DNA of 64,000 nucleotides from Zanthoxylum bungeanum (GCA_019454045.1 SKCR01001880.1:1-64000), one strand, 5' to 3'. Counted from the first letter of the stretch, positions 1 to 12,160 are shown. Notes: generated from the letters alone by a model not told the origin. Translations and numbers: made by a program.

Positions 1-3000
1 ATCTTTCCTTGGGACATATTATAGAAACCAACAATATGTTATCTGACTAGACTCTTGGTTGCAGTTATTCTAGAATAGGTTCTAGATACTAATAGACTAG
101 GATATTATTAGATTAGTCTAAACCATCGGGAACTGTTGTTCCGATTTTCTTGAAAAATAAAGATGGTTAATGACTTAGTTTCTAAGTCATGATAGATAAT
201 CTAGATAGATATCCCCTTTAGGATATAATACTTTAGAGACAATAGTTTCTTATGTAGTAGGAATTGACTTGAATTAGTTCATGTCTCGAGATTCTTGACT
301 GGCATTAAGAAAGCCCTATTAGGTATTTGTTTATCTAGTAATGACGTTTCTAAGCTTTAATTACCTTTAGAGGTAATGTGTATGACACAATTTGCTAATC
401 AGTTATTTACAATTGTTCTGAATAGTTGAATGCAAATAGTAAAGCTAAAGAAAGGAGAGGCGTATATTTGTGTATAGAAAATATCGATTTTCACAATACT
501 ACAACTATAGGTATTGGATACCAGATCTCCCGTCTAGTTATTTGAAATATGGTTAACGATTGTTTTGATATTTGATATCGGAACTTGCGACTATTGGATA
601 GTCACTTGTTCTTTATAAACAATTGTTACATATTTTATAATAACTAGTAGTGTCATTGACGTAGAGATAAACATTAAGAAAAATTATTCGGTAAAGTAAA
701 TAATTTAGAACGGTGCTTTATGGGTTTAATCACTTAAGCATTGGATGCTTATTCCGTATGGTGAAGGATGGTTTGATACTAGATCACACCACATATCCTT
801 ATCCATTTAATGAATATTGTATTCAAGAAAGTGATTAAGATCTCGTTTAACCAATGATTGTCATTGGACCACCAGATTTATTTAAACTGATACATTGGAT
901 GTATGTAGTTTAATAAACAATAATTGCTTAAGGTAGTTTTCTTTATTTCGTAACTTGGTTGATGAATTGTCATAACTTAGTTACGTGTTTCTGAAGGAAC
1001 ACATATTGAAAGTCTTGAAAGTATCAAGTACTTTCAATCCGTTCTGATGAAACGTAGATTGAACATTTTTGACTTGTTCAAATATATTCAATCTAAAGGT
1101 TTTAGAGAATTCTATCCTCAAAATTCATAACATGTCTTTGAACTGTTCAAAGATCTTTGATACGATCAAACGTATGAATTTAAAGCAATTAGTTCTAAGG
1201 TTATTTAGTGAATATGATTCATATTCAATATTATTCTTCCATGATTCCATCTTGATGGAATTGAGTAGTGGGAGCAATCGAATCTTATATGATTTGATTC
1301 GTCTGATATTGAAAGTTACCGAATTAGTTTCAATACTCTTGGGGTTATACTCCAGTAACACTAATTCATCTCTTTAATTAATGTTCCATTATTTTCTACA
1401 GTTGCATATATGATATGTATAGGTAGAAAATTTGAATCTTGAAAAGTTTGAGATTTCAATCTTTCTTTTATATAATAGTTATATAATGGAAATTACTTAC
1501 ACCTCGGAGGTATAAGTAAAAGTTTATCGTTTATTCTGTTTAATAGAATATTGTATTCTATTTAATAGAATATCTTTCCTACGATTCTAAGTAATAAAAT
1601 CGTTTTATTACTTGGTGTGTAACATCGGATGTTAACTATTGTAGAAAAGACTTGACTTATTGAAGTCAAATGTGAGAATGATAGATTATAAATGGAACTA
1701 TGTAATTAATAAGATGAAACAACCCTTATACATCTTCCGTGTAAGTCCAATAGGATAACAGAATCATTCACGAGTATTTGATACTTAATGGTTCCGTTGT
1801 TTTCTTATTGAAGAAAAATTATCCTATGACTTTTAATGGAAGCGATATTTGATATCGATTCTGGAAGTTCACCATTGAACCTTAGATCTAAGATTGTTCA
1901 TAGCTTACTATGATCAAGTTTTGAACTTGATTACGCTTTCATTATGAATTAGTTCATGATATGTGCTAATTGTTTGCACAAAACGAAGCAATGTGAGCTT
2001 ATTAAAGGTTTGACCTTTATAGTATGACAGTGAGAAAAGTTATACTCAGCAATCTATTGTAGATTCTGAGAAAACTTATCTCTAGTCACTCTAATTGAAC
2101 AATTAAAGATATATTGGTTAATGTTGATAATAAACTGTATATTTTAGCTAAAGAATGCACAGTGGCGTTTTTGGATGACTTATTCAGATAAGAGATCAGT
2201 TGTGATTTCCTTATTTGAAGAGTTCATTCTGAAATGGCCCTAGAGTTTGTGTTCTGCTGAGATCGCAGTTTAGTGTGCTAGCTTATAGAGCCTATTGTAG
2301 ACTCGATAAGTCTTCCAGAAGTATGTGTTCTCTCTCTATTTTTGATATCGTCAGATTGTCTGATCTTTTCAAAGTATATAGAATACATATATGATTAGAA
2401 GGGTTAGTGGGAACGTACATATTACTTTCTAGTGTTATATATCTTAACGACATTGTCATTATTATAGTAATAATGAGATGTTTGTAAGGTAAAAGATTTA
2501 CCTAAGTCTTCTCTACTCCGTGAAAAAAGTTGGAGTAGTCTCTTTTATATACGATATAAAGTTTTATATAAGATATAAAACCAAGAGACTTGTGAGATAC
2601 TCATATTAGTCGTACATTAGATATGATCTAATGAAAGACATAACAAGGCTATCTGTATGACATTTAGTATAACTGTTCGACAGTTATTGTGTGTCTTATA
2701 TAAAGTATTCATTTTTCGTAAAGGATGATTCCTTTTTCGAAAGAGATATTGATTAGAATGTCTAAACAATATTATGTATCATTTGATGATGACATAGTGA
2801 ATACTTTATTATATGCGATTATCGATGTCGATTTAATCGTAATTGTTACGAGTTATTTTGACATCTTATAGACCATATGATGGATCTTGAAACATGTTCT
2901 TTGTGATATTTGAGATATTAAGAACGAGTTTCTAATTCATGGAGAATACAGTCTGCAACCATTAGGGTCATATTATTTTTGAGACTAATTATGACGTTAG

Positions 3001-4510
3001 ACAGTCTACGTCATAAAGAGTCACAAATAATGCAATGGGAGTGTCACGAAGGATTCTACTATTTAGTGGAATCAAATGCAACTTTTGAAGTACTGACTTA
3101 TGAAGTTGCATAGTGACCTTTTAAAATAGAAGTTTTAAATTGGTGTTGTGTTTGCGGTTGTCCTCATAGTATTTTTGGATTTGATCCCTAAATACTTGGA
3201 CAACTTAATAGCTGTAGCATAATACAGATATAGCATCCATTTCATATTAATGTATAATTAGATTCTACAAAATATGAATGATGCTGACTATGGGAAACGA
3301 TACAGTTTGTTTGACAAACTCGATATTTCATAGCGGACTTGTTTTTGTTGCCTACCTCTTAAGTACTGGGTGAGCTTTTGAGGACCATGTGCATACGATG
3401 CACATTGAGACGTGTATATGATACCGTGGATTGGCACTAGAGCAAGTGGGAGAAATTTTGGGGTTGGTGCTCAGAACGCCAATCCGGACCGTATTTATGA
3501 CTGATTCATGAATACGAACATCCCCTTATTCCATAATATTAGTTATTTATGGTTGCACCTCTTGTTCTTATATACGTATTCGATCTGATCACGATTAGAT
3601 TGAAACTAAATGTGGTTTAGTGATATGTATATATTAGACAAAGGCCCGATAATATATAATGCAGTACACAGTTACAAAGTTAGTTTGTAATTGACATTGG
3701 GAAGTGTCACTGCTATATGTATATTATCAAACATAGTTCCTGGTCAAGATTTGCTAACACGGGTCGGTTAGTCAAATCCGTTGAGACCAGTACATGTCGT
3801 ATATCGAGACTTGTCCGATGGTTTATCCCAATGAACCATGAGTCTAGGGAGACTCGTATAGACGTGTAGGTGTTTATAGTGGATAAACACTAACGGCTCA
3901 CCGAAGATTCTTAATGGATGGTACGCCAACGTCAATAAGAATCTTCTCGGGTTGAGTAGCATAGTGGTCCTTCGACTTGAGACACCACTGTGGATGTATG
4001 AGACATCCTCCACACTTAGATGGCAGTCACGTCACCGATCTATTTAGATCAGACCTCCGCCTGTTCGTTGGGTGTGGATCGATCCTCAGGATATCCTGTG
4101 TGTGTCAAGATAGGATCCGTCAGTTCTGTGTACAGAGCATAGGTAGTCCATATATATTAGCAGTCTGTTAAATCTGTGGCCACAGTATACATCGGAAGTA
4201 AGTTCGAGTGTTTTTAAAGATTGCTAATAGATACGTCGACGAGATAATACCTATAGAGATTTGACGTTTACATCTATATCTCTGGGATTATCTGGATACC
4301 TGTGACAGAGGGATTATACGTAAGCAATGACCTCGACCTGTATGATTCAGCTAGTTTATCCGTGATCGTCATAATCTACGGGTGGATAGATTATGCATAT
4401 GAAATTGGATTTCGTGACGGATATACCTGAATCTAGAGAGTCTCAATAATGAAACATACTCGTAGAGCACTAGAGCAACACTTATAAATAATATTGATTA
4501 TTTATAAAGT
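1..4510. other. Hairpin-dense non-coding tract
   Basis: No domain or convincing reading frame is visible; the longest open frames are about 100 codons and overlap on both strands. The tract is instead filled with short perfect inverted repeats with tiny loops. Examples (arm/arm, loop): 170-178/182-190 (3 nt), 1136-1143/1145-1152 (1 nt), 1210-1216/1220-1226 (3), 1244-1251/1254-1261 (2), 1589-1599/1603-1613 (11-bp arms, 3), 1913-1920/1924-1931 (3), 2456-2464/2468-2476 (3), 2615-2622/2626-2633 (3), 2669-2676/2680-2687 (3), 3387-3394/3398-3405 (3), 3870-3877/3883-3890 (5), 4370-4378/4387-4395 (8), 4482-4492/4497-4507 (11-bp arms, 4). Trinucleotide loops dominate. A longer pair is 3903-3913/3936-3946. 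The tract continues off the left edge. It could be the structured non-coding interior of a non-autonomous retrotransposon (LARD-like) or something undescribed; the class is unknown. Confidence 0.75.
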
Positions 4511-5929
4511 CGTTTAAGGGTTAAACGCAAAATACATGCTTAGGGACCCGATAGTCATTTCCTTAATTATGTGTATTTACATTTAATACTTGATTAATTT
4601 AAATACACATTAATTAATAGTCAAATTGAGATATTTGACTAATATCATAAATGTATATATGTATTTAATATTAATGTAAATATAATACATATATTTAATA
4701 TATTTGTATTTAATTAATTAATTAATTATTTAATTGTTAAATGATTAATTAATTAAAATATAAATATTTTAAGATTTAGATATTTGTTTTTAAGGCTTAG
4801 TTGCCTTTGTTGACCAAGGATAAATATCTAATAAAGTGGTTTTTAGATATTTAATCAACTTGATCAAATTATATTGGAATGAAATCGAAATTAATATTTT
4901 GGTATATATTAAAGGCCAAATTCGGCCAAGGCCTTCTTTGGGCAAGTATATATTGATTTCATTTCATTTGAAATGTTAACCTAATACACTTTTAAAGAAA
5001 AACTCCATTGATGAAACCAAAGAAGCTTGTGAGAAAGAAAGACAAAATCAAAGAAAGCTTGGATTTTAGTAAGTTTTTTCAACTTACTATTAGAAAGGAA
5101 AATGTTCCTTAGGATCTAGGCTTTAACATATGATGTTCTTAGATTATTCCTTTCTTTATTCTTTGTGTTTTTGTTGATGGAAGTTTTGATGGAAGTGTTG
5201 AGTATGTATGATGAAGGAAGGTTGTGACTATTGTAGTTATAAGCTTTCTTTTAAGGTTTTGGAAACCATGTTGCTAATCTAGAGTTGTTGACCCACTCTT
5301 AGATGACCTAGATTTGATCTTGAGTTGTTTCATTGTGTTGAGACTTTGATTGGATGGAAGAAAGATGATTAAAGTAATTGATTTAACCAATTGGTCTAAT
5401 TTGTCCAATTTGAAGAAATTGAAAAATTAGGGTTCATGACCAATTCCAAATTTGGGGCTTTTCATTTATGTTGTATTTTGGATGTGTATATGATTCATAT
5501 AATGTTTCATGTTGATTGGATTACATCTTGATGTGTTTTGAAGCATGAAATGACAAAGTGCACAAATGTGCACCTTGGAGGGGCATTCGGCCAAGGAGTC
5601 AAAATTTGGGGATTTTGATGCTTTTGGTGTTTTGATGCTTTTGTTTTTTTTGAGAACATGCTAAGTTCATCTTAGAAATGATTTAGAATCATTCAAAATT
5701 GATTAGATCAATTTCGGACTAAAATGGACAAAATACCAATATAAGGGCAATTTGGTAAATTCACCTAAATATGATTTATTTGAATTTTATTTCATAATTT
5801 GATTATTGGATAATTAAATAAATATGTTTATTAATTAATCTGAGAAAAAGTTTTGAAATCGGAAAATATGATTTTCCACCGCTTCCGCTGCGTTACCGGA
5901 TTCTGCCCCTAAAACCCCTACACAAACGA
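4511..5929. other. AT-rich sequence of unknown origin
   Basis: There is no ORF of note. Runs of TTAATTAA-type sequence occupy 4560-4760. A stretch near 4900-5100 (ATTCGGCC motif, AG-rich leader-like sequence, then GTAAG...CTTAC) loosely resembles the 3' ends of the copia LTRs elsewhere in the window, so this may be an LTR remnant. The phrase ATTCGGCCAAGG occurs twice (about 4918 and 5585). The junction with the gypsy LTR to its right lies near 5930. Nothing more can be supported. Confidence 0.35.
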
Positions 5930-7641
5930 CTCTCATGCAATTATATATCAAAATAAATAAAACAAAAATAAAGAAGATAAGTAAAAAAGGTACCCTCAGG
6001 TCTAACCTCTTTTGTCGTCTCACGAAAGGGCGTTACACGTCCGTTGGAAGGGTGAATGATCCGCAACTCTTTCGGTTCACCAACTCAACGTCTTCCTCGC
6101 TCTCGCTGTTTTGCTATTCGGGCTGCTGTTTTTACTCTGTTTCGCTGCTGTTTCGCTGTTACATTTCAGGTCACTGTTTTGGTGTATTAACGGACTATTT
6201 TGTGCGGTTTCGGGGTACTATTTCGAGTAGTTTTGGGACTGGTTTCGGGGGTGATTTAAGGGTGATTTATGGCAGTTTTCTGGACTATTTTGTGGCTAAA
6301 ATCTGGACAGTTTCAGGGTTTATGGGGGGCCGTTTTGAGTTTAATGTGCGGCTGAACTGGGCTGGCAGTGAGGGTTAATGTGCGAAGGCTTGTCTGGTTA
6401 AAGGGCTGTGTGTTTGTTGAATGGGCTGAGTTTGGAGTGCTGCTTATGTGTGGCGTTGTCGGTTTGTGAGGGTAGTGTGATGCGTGAGTGGAGGGTTTTA
6501 TGGCTGTGTCGGTTTATGCGTTTGTGAGGCTGAAGCGTGAGTGTGTTTTTAAGGTGAAGTGTTTAGGCGTTGAGTGGCTGTGAGTGGAGTTGTGGGGCAG
6601 GTGGCTTTGGTTTGTTGCTTTGTGAGTTGGCTACGTGGTGGGGGGCTATGTGGCGTGAAATTGAATGCTTGCTCCAAGGTTTGTTACGTGAGTGGAGGGG
6701 CTAATAAGGTTGTGGCTGTGCGTGAATGGACTTGAGACGTGTTAAAGGCAGATATATGGCGTGAATGGAGGCTTGAAGGCTAGTACGTGTTTGTGAGAGT
6801 CAGACGTGAAGGAGGGCAGGCTGGGCGAGGTAGTGGGGACGTGTGGCGTGTTGAGGGTCTTGGTCTGAAGCAATATGTGAGGCGTTAGTGGGGCAGGCGT
6901 GAAGTAGTTTATTGAATGGGAGCTATGCGTGTTGAATGGGCTGCTCCTGGTCAGTGGCGTGATGGGCAGGTTTAGGGTTATTATTTGTTGTATTTTGTGT
7001 GTGAATCTGCCAGGGTTTGAATGTGTGGAGAGGGGTTATTTTTATAGGTAAGGGGATGAGTTTTACCTTGTTGGGGAAGGAATAGGATTTGTGTTTTGAA
7101 GATGGATTTGTGTGTAATTTGAGATATTTTTAATTGGTATGTGATAGGGAAAATCTTTTAATTAAGGGAAGTGATTTGATTTTATTTTTTTAGTTAAGGA
7201 TATGATTTATTTAATTTAGGAAGGTGATTTAATTTAATTTAAGAATGTGTTTTATTTAAATTAGGAATTTAATTTAATTTAATTTCAAGTTCAATTTAAT
7301 TTTGAATGTGATTTAATTTAATTTAAGTTTAATTTTAATTGGTTTTAATTATTTAATTTGTGAGATGTGTTTTAAATATTTTAATTATTTAATTTGTGAG
7401 ATGTGTTTTAAATATTTTAATTATTTAATTTGTGAGATGTTTTTTAATGGGTTTGTGTGTGTTTTAAAACAGAGGTCCAACAAGCGAACCCGAAGCGAAA
7501 CAAGCGAGTTAAATCTGACAAAATGCTAATTTCCAACTTTACCATCCCAACGTCCGTTTCCCGCGGCTTTCACAACTAAAGAGGTAGTGTCTCCATACGA
7601 GACTCATCATCGGGCTGATATGCAAAAATGCAATGCCTACA
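5930..7641 (-). repeat. Gypsy G2, 3' LTR (partial)
   Basis: This matches the right-hand halves of the G1 LTRs (25530-26862 and 37010-38338). Both contain the CCCTCAGGTCTAACC block (5993-6007 here) and end in a GCAATGCCTACA-type terminus followed by a polypurine tract on the minus strand. The left half of the LTR expected from G1 (about 1.7 kb more) is not present; the sequence changes character near 5930. The long open frame on the plus strand near 5935-6378 lies entirely in this LTR and has no recognisable domain. Confidence 0.75.
7343..7441. repeat. 36-bp tandem repeat in G2 LTR
   Basis: A unit beginning TTTTAATTATTTAATTTG recurs at 7343, 7379 and 7415, a period of 36 bp, just under three copies. 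It lies in the AT-rich part of the G2 LTR. No equivalent array is seen in the G1 LTRs. Confidence 0.85.
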
Positions 7642-7778
7642 GTCGCCCCCACTTTGATGGGACTTGTGCAGTGTGTGACAATGACAATCCTATCAAAGTA
7701 CGTGCAATGCATTTTCACTAACCTGGCTCGCCAGCTGCCACCTGATTTTCCATGTTGATTCGAACTGAGTTGACTGGT
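7642..7778 (-). other. Gypsy G2 polypurine tract and 3' UTR remnant
   Basis: On the minus strand AAAGTGGGGGCGAC (plus 7642-7656) abuts the LTR terminus TGTAGGCATTGC. It is the same plus-strand primer site as in G1 (26863-26877). The following ~120 bp match the G1 sequence just inside the 3' LTR, up to about 7778. There the sequence switches abruptly into the middle of a copia LTR, marking a deletion junction. Confidence 0.8.
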
Positions 7779-8728
7779 GGTCGGACTATCCGAACACGTA
7801 CATACTAGTACTACATATTACCAATTTACAAGACATGGTTGGGTTATAGCAACGAACCGTGCCTACCCAATTCTCCAGAAATATTCTTACTGGAATATGT
7901 GATCTATATCAGGCGTAGTATACGTAGTATTGCGTATTACGATCCAGTATCAGATGTTACGTGCAAGGCTTGGGGCTGGAAACGTGTCTTCCCCGTAAGA
8001 AGCACATATCGTATCTATGGTAACTAGTCTTTATAATCGGATAAACATGACCTAGTCATAATATCCCGATAGCTGCAGTATATAAGAGAACAAGTTCCGT
8101 ATCCTACGTGATCATCATCTCCACTATGATTGGAGTGATACTTTCGTCTCGACATCACACCCAATACACTACGATTCTCAATTTACCCAGAAGAGGCGTA
8201 CACAGAACCGGTTAAAGACCTGGATGACCAAAACCAAAGTATATTGATTGTCGTAAGTATTAGCGGTGCAAGTCTCAGATTAAGACCAAATACACCTAAC
8301 CTGATTCAGACTTCCACAGACACATAGTCATACTACCAATAGAATTCCGATGGGTCTATCCAGAGCGAAGCTATTCCCGTACCATCAGTAAACACAATTT
8401 CATGAGTATCATATTCCCAAATTTATGAGAACTATGTTGTTATGCTCCCACAATGTGCACAAGTGTAATACTAGTCTATTCTGCATTATCGATGTTCAAT
8501 TTTGATAATACTACGACTATGGATATTTAATGATTAAACCTTCGTGGATTGATACTGTCTCATATCATCTCAATCCGGAACTAATCATATGGACCTTCTA
8601 TCATTTATACATCTTGGTAATCTAATTACAAATGATAAAAGGGCAATTTCCTTTGTCACATAGTTAATTTGTACAACAACACCATGATATGTACAAATAG
8701 TGATGCTATTGGTCATAACTGTCCAACA
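7779..8728 (-). repeat. C1 3' LTR, truncated
   Basis: Collinear with 19728-20690 of the C1 5' LTR, including the block GTCGGACTATCCGAACACG and the terminus that reads TGTTGGACAGTTATGACC on the minus strand. The distal ~1.05 kb of the 1,999-bp LTR is missing, removed by the deletion that joined it to gypsy G2 near 7778. Confidence 0.88.
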
Positions 8729-8743
8729 ATCTCCCACTTGGCC
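8729..8743 (-). promoter_or_regulatory. C1 polypurine tract
   Basis: On the minus strand this reads GGCCAAGTGGGAGAT immediately before the LTR terminus TGTTGG. It is the plus-strand priming site, the same as in C3 (42678-42688) and C2 (59956-59967). Confidence 0.85.
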
Positions 8744-10434
8744 TATAGCCAATCACTCAAGTGTCCTACACCCGAACTATGTACGGTTCGCTCAAACTTC
8801 TTCTGAGGAAAGGCTTTCGTCAGCAGATGTGCATGATTATCATCTGATGCGATTTATTCGATCATCACATCGCCACGATGTATGATCCGAACGAATCACA
8901 TGAATATTTGAAGTATATATCTGGATCGTTGATGACACCATTATTTATGTAGCCTGTGCTGTAGCCTAGCTCAGCTGCTACCAGAACTACTCTAATCTAA
9001 TTAGATTTATTATCGACCCAAATGGCTTCTTTTGCTGCCTCAGCTGCAGGAATAATCCACTTTTGTTGTTTATTCGGTAACAATATCTTTCTTGGAAGAT
9101 TTCCAGCTCACTGTTCCGTTATTCAAACTTAATACTACCGATATTACGACTTATAGTCATTTTTATTGGTCAGGAAACTTACAGTAGTGAACCCAGTCAC
9201 TTCAAGTTCTATTTCTCCATAGTTTAAGAAAGCATCCCTAATTCATCTAAGATACTAAAGGATGTTCTTAACATCAATCCAGTGACTATCACTTGGATTG
9301 GCCTGATTGTGACTCCATATGCTCAAAGCGTATGAGACACGAGGTCGCGTAAATTTATTTCAATGTATGAGTTCTCGGAGAGTGTCAACAACTTTAAATC
9401 TATCCCATTAGATCTTTATTCCTAGAATAAAGGTTGTATCACCCAAGATTTCTACAGAGAATTTTCATGAAAGCCAAGCTTTCACCGATTGTATTATGGG
9501 AATGTTATTTCCAAGAAATGATATGTCATTATTACTTAGGACTTTCACTGTTAGTGCGCTCCCACTAACCTCATTATATACACAAGAATCATTTTCGTTT
9601 TGAATTAAATCAGATACCATTATGATTACATCAAAACGACAATTCCAAGAACGCAATGCTTGATTCAATCCGTCCATGGATCAAATTAACTCGCAAACCT
9701 TGTTTTCTCGTATTGGTACGATAAAACCGTCAGGATATAGTAAACATCCTCAAAAGTGTTTCCGTTAAGGAAAGCGATTTTGGCATTTAGCTGCCATATT
9801 TCATAAATGAAACATGCAGCATCAGCAAGCATTATCCAAATGGATTTAACAATGGCAACAGTTGAAAGGTTTCGTCATAATCGACACAATTTTGATAACG
9901 ATACCTTTTCGCTACAAGCGTAGCTTAGTACGTTGGTATGTTGCCTCCATGTATGTCATCCTAGAAGACTTATATAGTATCAATAGGCACAATGTCTTGC
10001 GTTACATCAACTAGTATCCAAACTTAGTTGATATACATGGAATCCATTTCGGATATCATGGCACTTGCCACAATAAGGAGTCGATACCTTGTATCACTTC
10101 CTCATACGTAGTTAGTTCATGTTCCTCAATAAGATTGACATCTTTATGAGGCAAGATCAGAAACCCATACCCCAGGTTGTTTTCTAACTCTCTTCGACTT
10201 ACGTGGTTCTTGTGTATTCGAAGATTATTGGTATAGTTTCATCCTTGATGAACTATTTGTGTTCCATTAAAGAATCAGTGCCAGGAATAGTATTACTCCG
10301 ATTTTCTTCGAGTTTTACTTTCCTCCCACTTACCACTGCATATCGGTATTCCCCTTAGGAAAACCGCATGGAGAGCAATAATTACATTGTTCTCTTGTGA
10401 GTAGTATAAGTACTATACATTGGTTTCCCTAGGA
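8744..10434 (-). pseudogene. C1 reverse transcriptase/RNase H remnant
   Basis: Collinear at DNA level with the C3 RT-RNase H region (42692-44300), though about 200 bp shorter. A readable piece at 9465-9677 retains the RT segment around the Q-A-(x)-R-S-W-N motif and the N-D-I-P motif that follows the catalytic YVDD. The YVDD segment itself is eroded. Many frameshifts and stops are present. The region ends at the CACTA insertion (10435); the integrase C-terminal part continues at 14451. Confidence 0.8.
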
Positions 10435-10800
10435 CACTACAAGAAAAAAGGCTTTTACTGATACTAAATTAGTGTCAGTAAAGGGTTTTACTGACACTAT
10501 ATAAATGTGTCAGTGTTGCCGCAGCCAGAAATCACTGACACTAGTTTCTAGTGTCAGTGATTCTTAGTGTCAGTAAACGTAATACTGTAGTATCAGAAAA
10601 TTATTGACACTATGGTATCAGTAATCTCTCACACTATTTTAGTGTCAGTAAATTATTGACACTATATCATCAGTATTTAGTGATACTATAGTGTCAGTAA
10701 ATTTTGTTACTGCAGTATCAGATATCGATATCGCTTATTTGATTTTTAGTGTCAGTAATTATTGTTACTATAGTATCAATATCCGTCAATATCTTTTAAA
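10435..10800. repeat. CACTA left subterminal repeat block
   Basis: About a dozen direct and inverted copies of a TAGTGTCAGTAA-like motif (with TACTGACACTA and one-base variants) are packed into the first ~360 bp. In CACTA elements such subterminal motifs are binding sites of the element-encoded DNA-binding protein; here that role is inferred. Confidence 0.88.
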
Positions 10801-11387
10801 ATTTAAAAATCGTATTATTTCACATTATATTTCTTATTTTTTGTAATTAAATTAATCATAAAATATATATATATATATATACCAACTCAATGAAATAAAA
10901 AACTAAAAAATTACATTTATATAAAATTCGCAATATAATAGATTAATCGTATTAATCAATTCAACAGTATCACATGATGAATAGAAAAACTCCATAGACA
11001 ATCTTTAAATTAACATATATATATTTCAAAAACTACTCTTAAAGTCCCATCAAAATGTCATGCCCCCACCAAAATTCATGATACTTGTTGAGAAGCCTGC
11101 AACAATCCCCCAACAATATGATATCTGGCACAAAATCTGAAATTATAAACCAAATGTTAAGAATTAGATGGACTTCCAAAAAAAATCGATATCTTCATAA
11201 ATAAAAACATTAAAAACATCCAAATAAAAATACAAAATATAACCCTAATCTAATTTTTGTCACATAAAGCACTTATTGACAATAACCATACCAACAACCT
11301 AAGAGCATGCATATAAAAAAACAAATGGCATCCATAATAACAAGTTGTATCTTCATACCGCTACATAATCACCAAAACAAACAAATC

Positions 11388-11391
<4 letters not shown>

Positions 11392-11440
<49 letters not shown>
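11392..11440. repeat. (AC)n(AT)n microsatellite
   Basis: An uninterrupted AC dinucleotide run from about 11392 to 11425 is followed by an AT run to about 11440, in the non-coding part of the CACTA element. A shorter AT run lies at 10863-10880. Confidence 0.95.
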
Positions 11441-11569
11441 GACGGGCATAAAACTGAAATAAAAGGATCTCATTAATCCCCTTGAACTTTAAAATATTTA
11501 TAAGTTAGAATTTTAAACAGTAAGATATCTTAATTGACTAGTGATAAAACTTAACTATTGTTAACTTAC

Positions 11570-12026
11570 ATTGTCTTTTAGAATGTTCACATTTGTTACA
11601 ATTTGCTGCATGTATTTCATCACATAATAACCGCATTCAAAACTTCCAGGCTGCATTGGACACTATAAAAAAGAATTATCATATCAATATTAGTTCATTT
11701 AGACATATTCTAAATATTCTCATTGTTGCATATCACAAAAATATATATATATATCATACTTTGTACCTTCACAGATACCCAAGTCACACTACCGCTCTTA
11801 TTATTAGAATGTAAAGATTGATACACTCTAATTCCCCTACAAAAATTATAATTGGATATCATATAAATAATGCAACAATAAACCCAATGTTAAAATAAAG
11901 AGAAAACAACTATAACTTAACTGATTAACAATTTGCATCAACTCATCAGTAGGATTATTCCCCTTAGGATCCAGATAATATATCGTGCGTCGTACTATGT
12001 CAATTGCAAGAAGCACCCAGTGAAAG
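11570..12026 (-). CDS. Ulp1-like C48 cysteine (SUMO) protease, partial, three exons
   Basis: Three minus-strand exons are read by splice sites: 12026-11922, 11836-11767 and 11662-11570. Each has an AG acceptor and a GT donor (GTTAAG, GTACAA, GTAAGT). Exon lengths of 105, 70 and 93 nt keep a single frame across both introns. Exon 1 encodes ...FHWVLLAID...TIYYLDP...ELMQIVN; exon 2 encodes G-I-R-V-Y-Q-S...T-W-V-S-V-K; exon 3 encodes CPMQPGSFECGYYVMKYM. This is the C48 (Ulp1/SENP) core with catalytic His (HW), Asp (YYLD) and Cys (ECGYY) present and no stop. Enzymes of this family cleave SUMO precursors or conjugates. Ulp1-like genes are known passengers of plant DNA transposons (for example Mutator-like Kaonashi). 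The N-terminal extent, promoter and stop codon are not defined, so it may be a fragment. Confidence 0.8.
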
Positions 12027-12106
12027 CTAAATAAGAAAGAAAGGGTAATAAAAATCTGGATTACATAACTTGAAATTGAATACTAAAAAAATTAAAAAAT
12101 TATTAC

Positions 12107-12160
12107 CTTGGCCTAGCTTTCTTGAACTATGAGGACTCTCTAGACAAATTTCCGTAGCTC
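12107..12160 (-). other. Possible exon upstream of the Ulp1 exons
   Basis: A 54-nt segment is bounded by an AG acceptor (after ...TTTTGATAG) and a GTAATA donor. One frame is open (ATEICLESPHSSRKLGQ), but its phase does not match the following Ulp1 exon. The splice choice may therefore be wrong, or the gene is broken here. Confidence 0.35.

Noticed and set aside
1069..1377. 102-codon plus-strand frame and its 78-codon antisense partner
   Set aside because: Both lie in the hairpin tract. Self-complementary DNA tends to be open on both strands, and no domain is visible.
1..4510. Endogenous pararetrovirus or decayed virus as source of the hairpin tract
   Set aside because: No RT, movement-protein or coat-protein motif can be read in any frame, and a viral relic would not explain the serial small-loop hairpins.
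5935..6378. 147-codon plus-strand open frame
   Set aside because: It lies inside the G2 LTR, has low-complexity F/S/G-rich composition, and the matching G1 LTR stretches do not preserve the frame.
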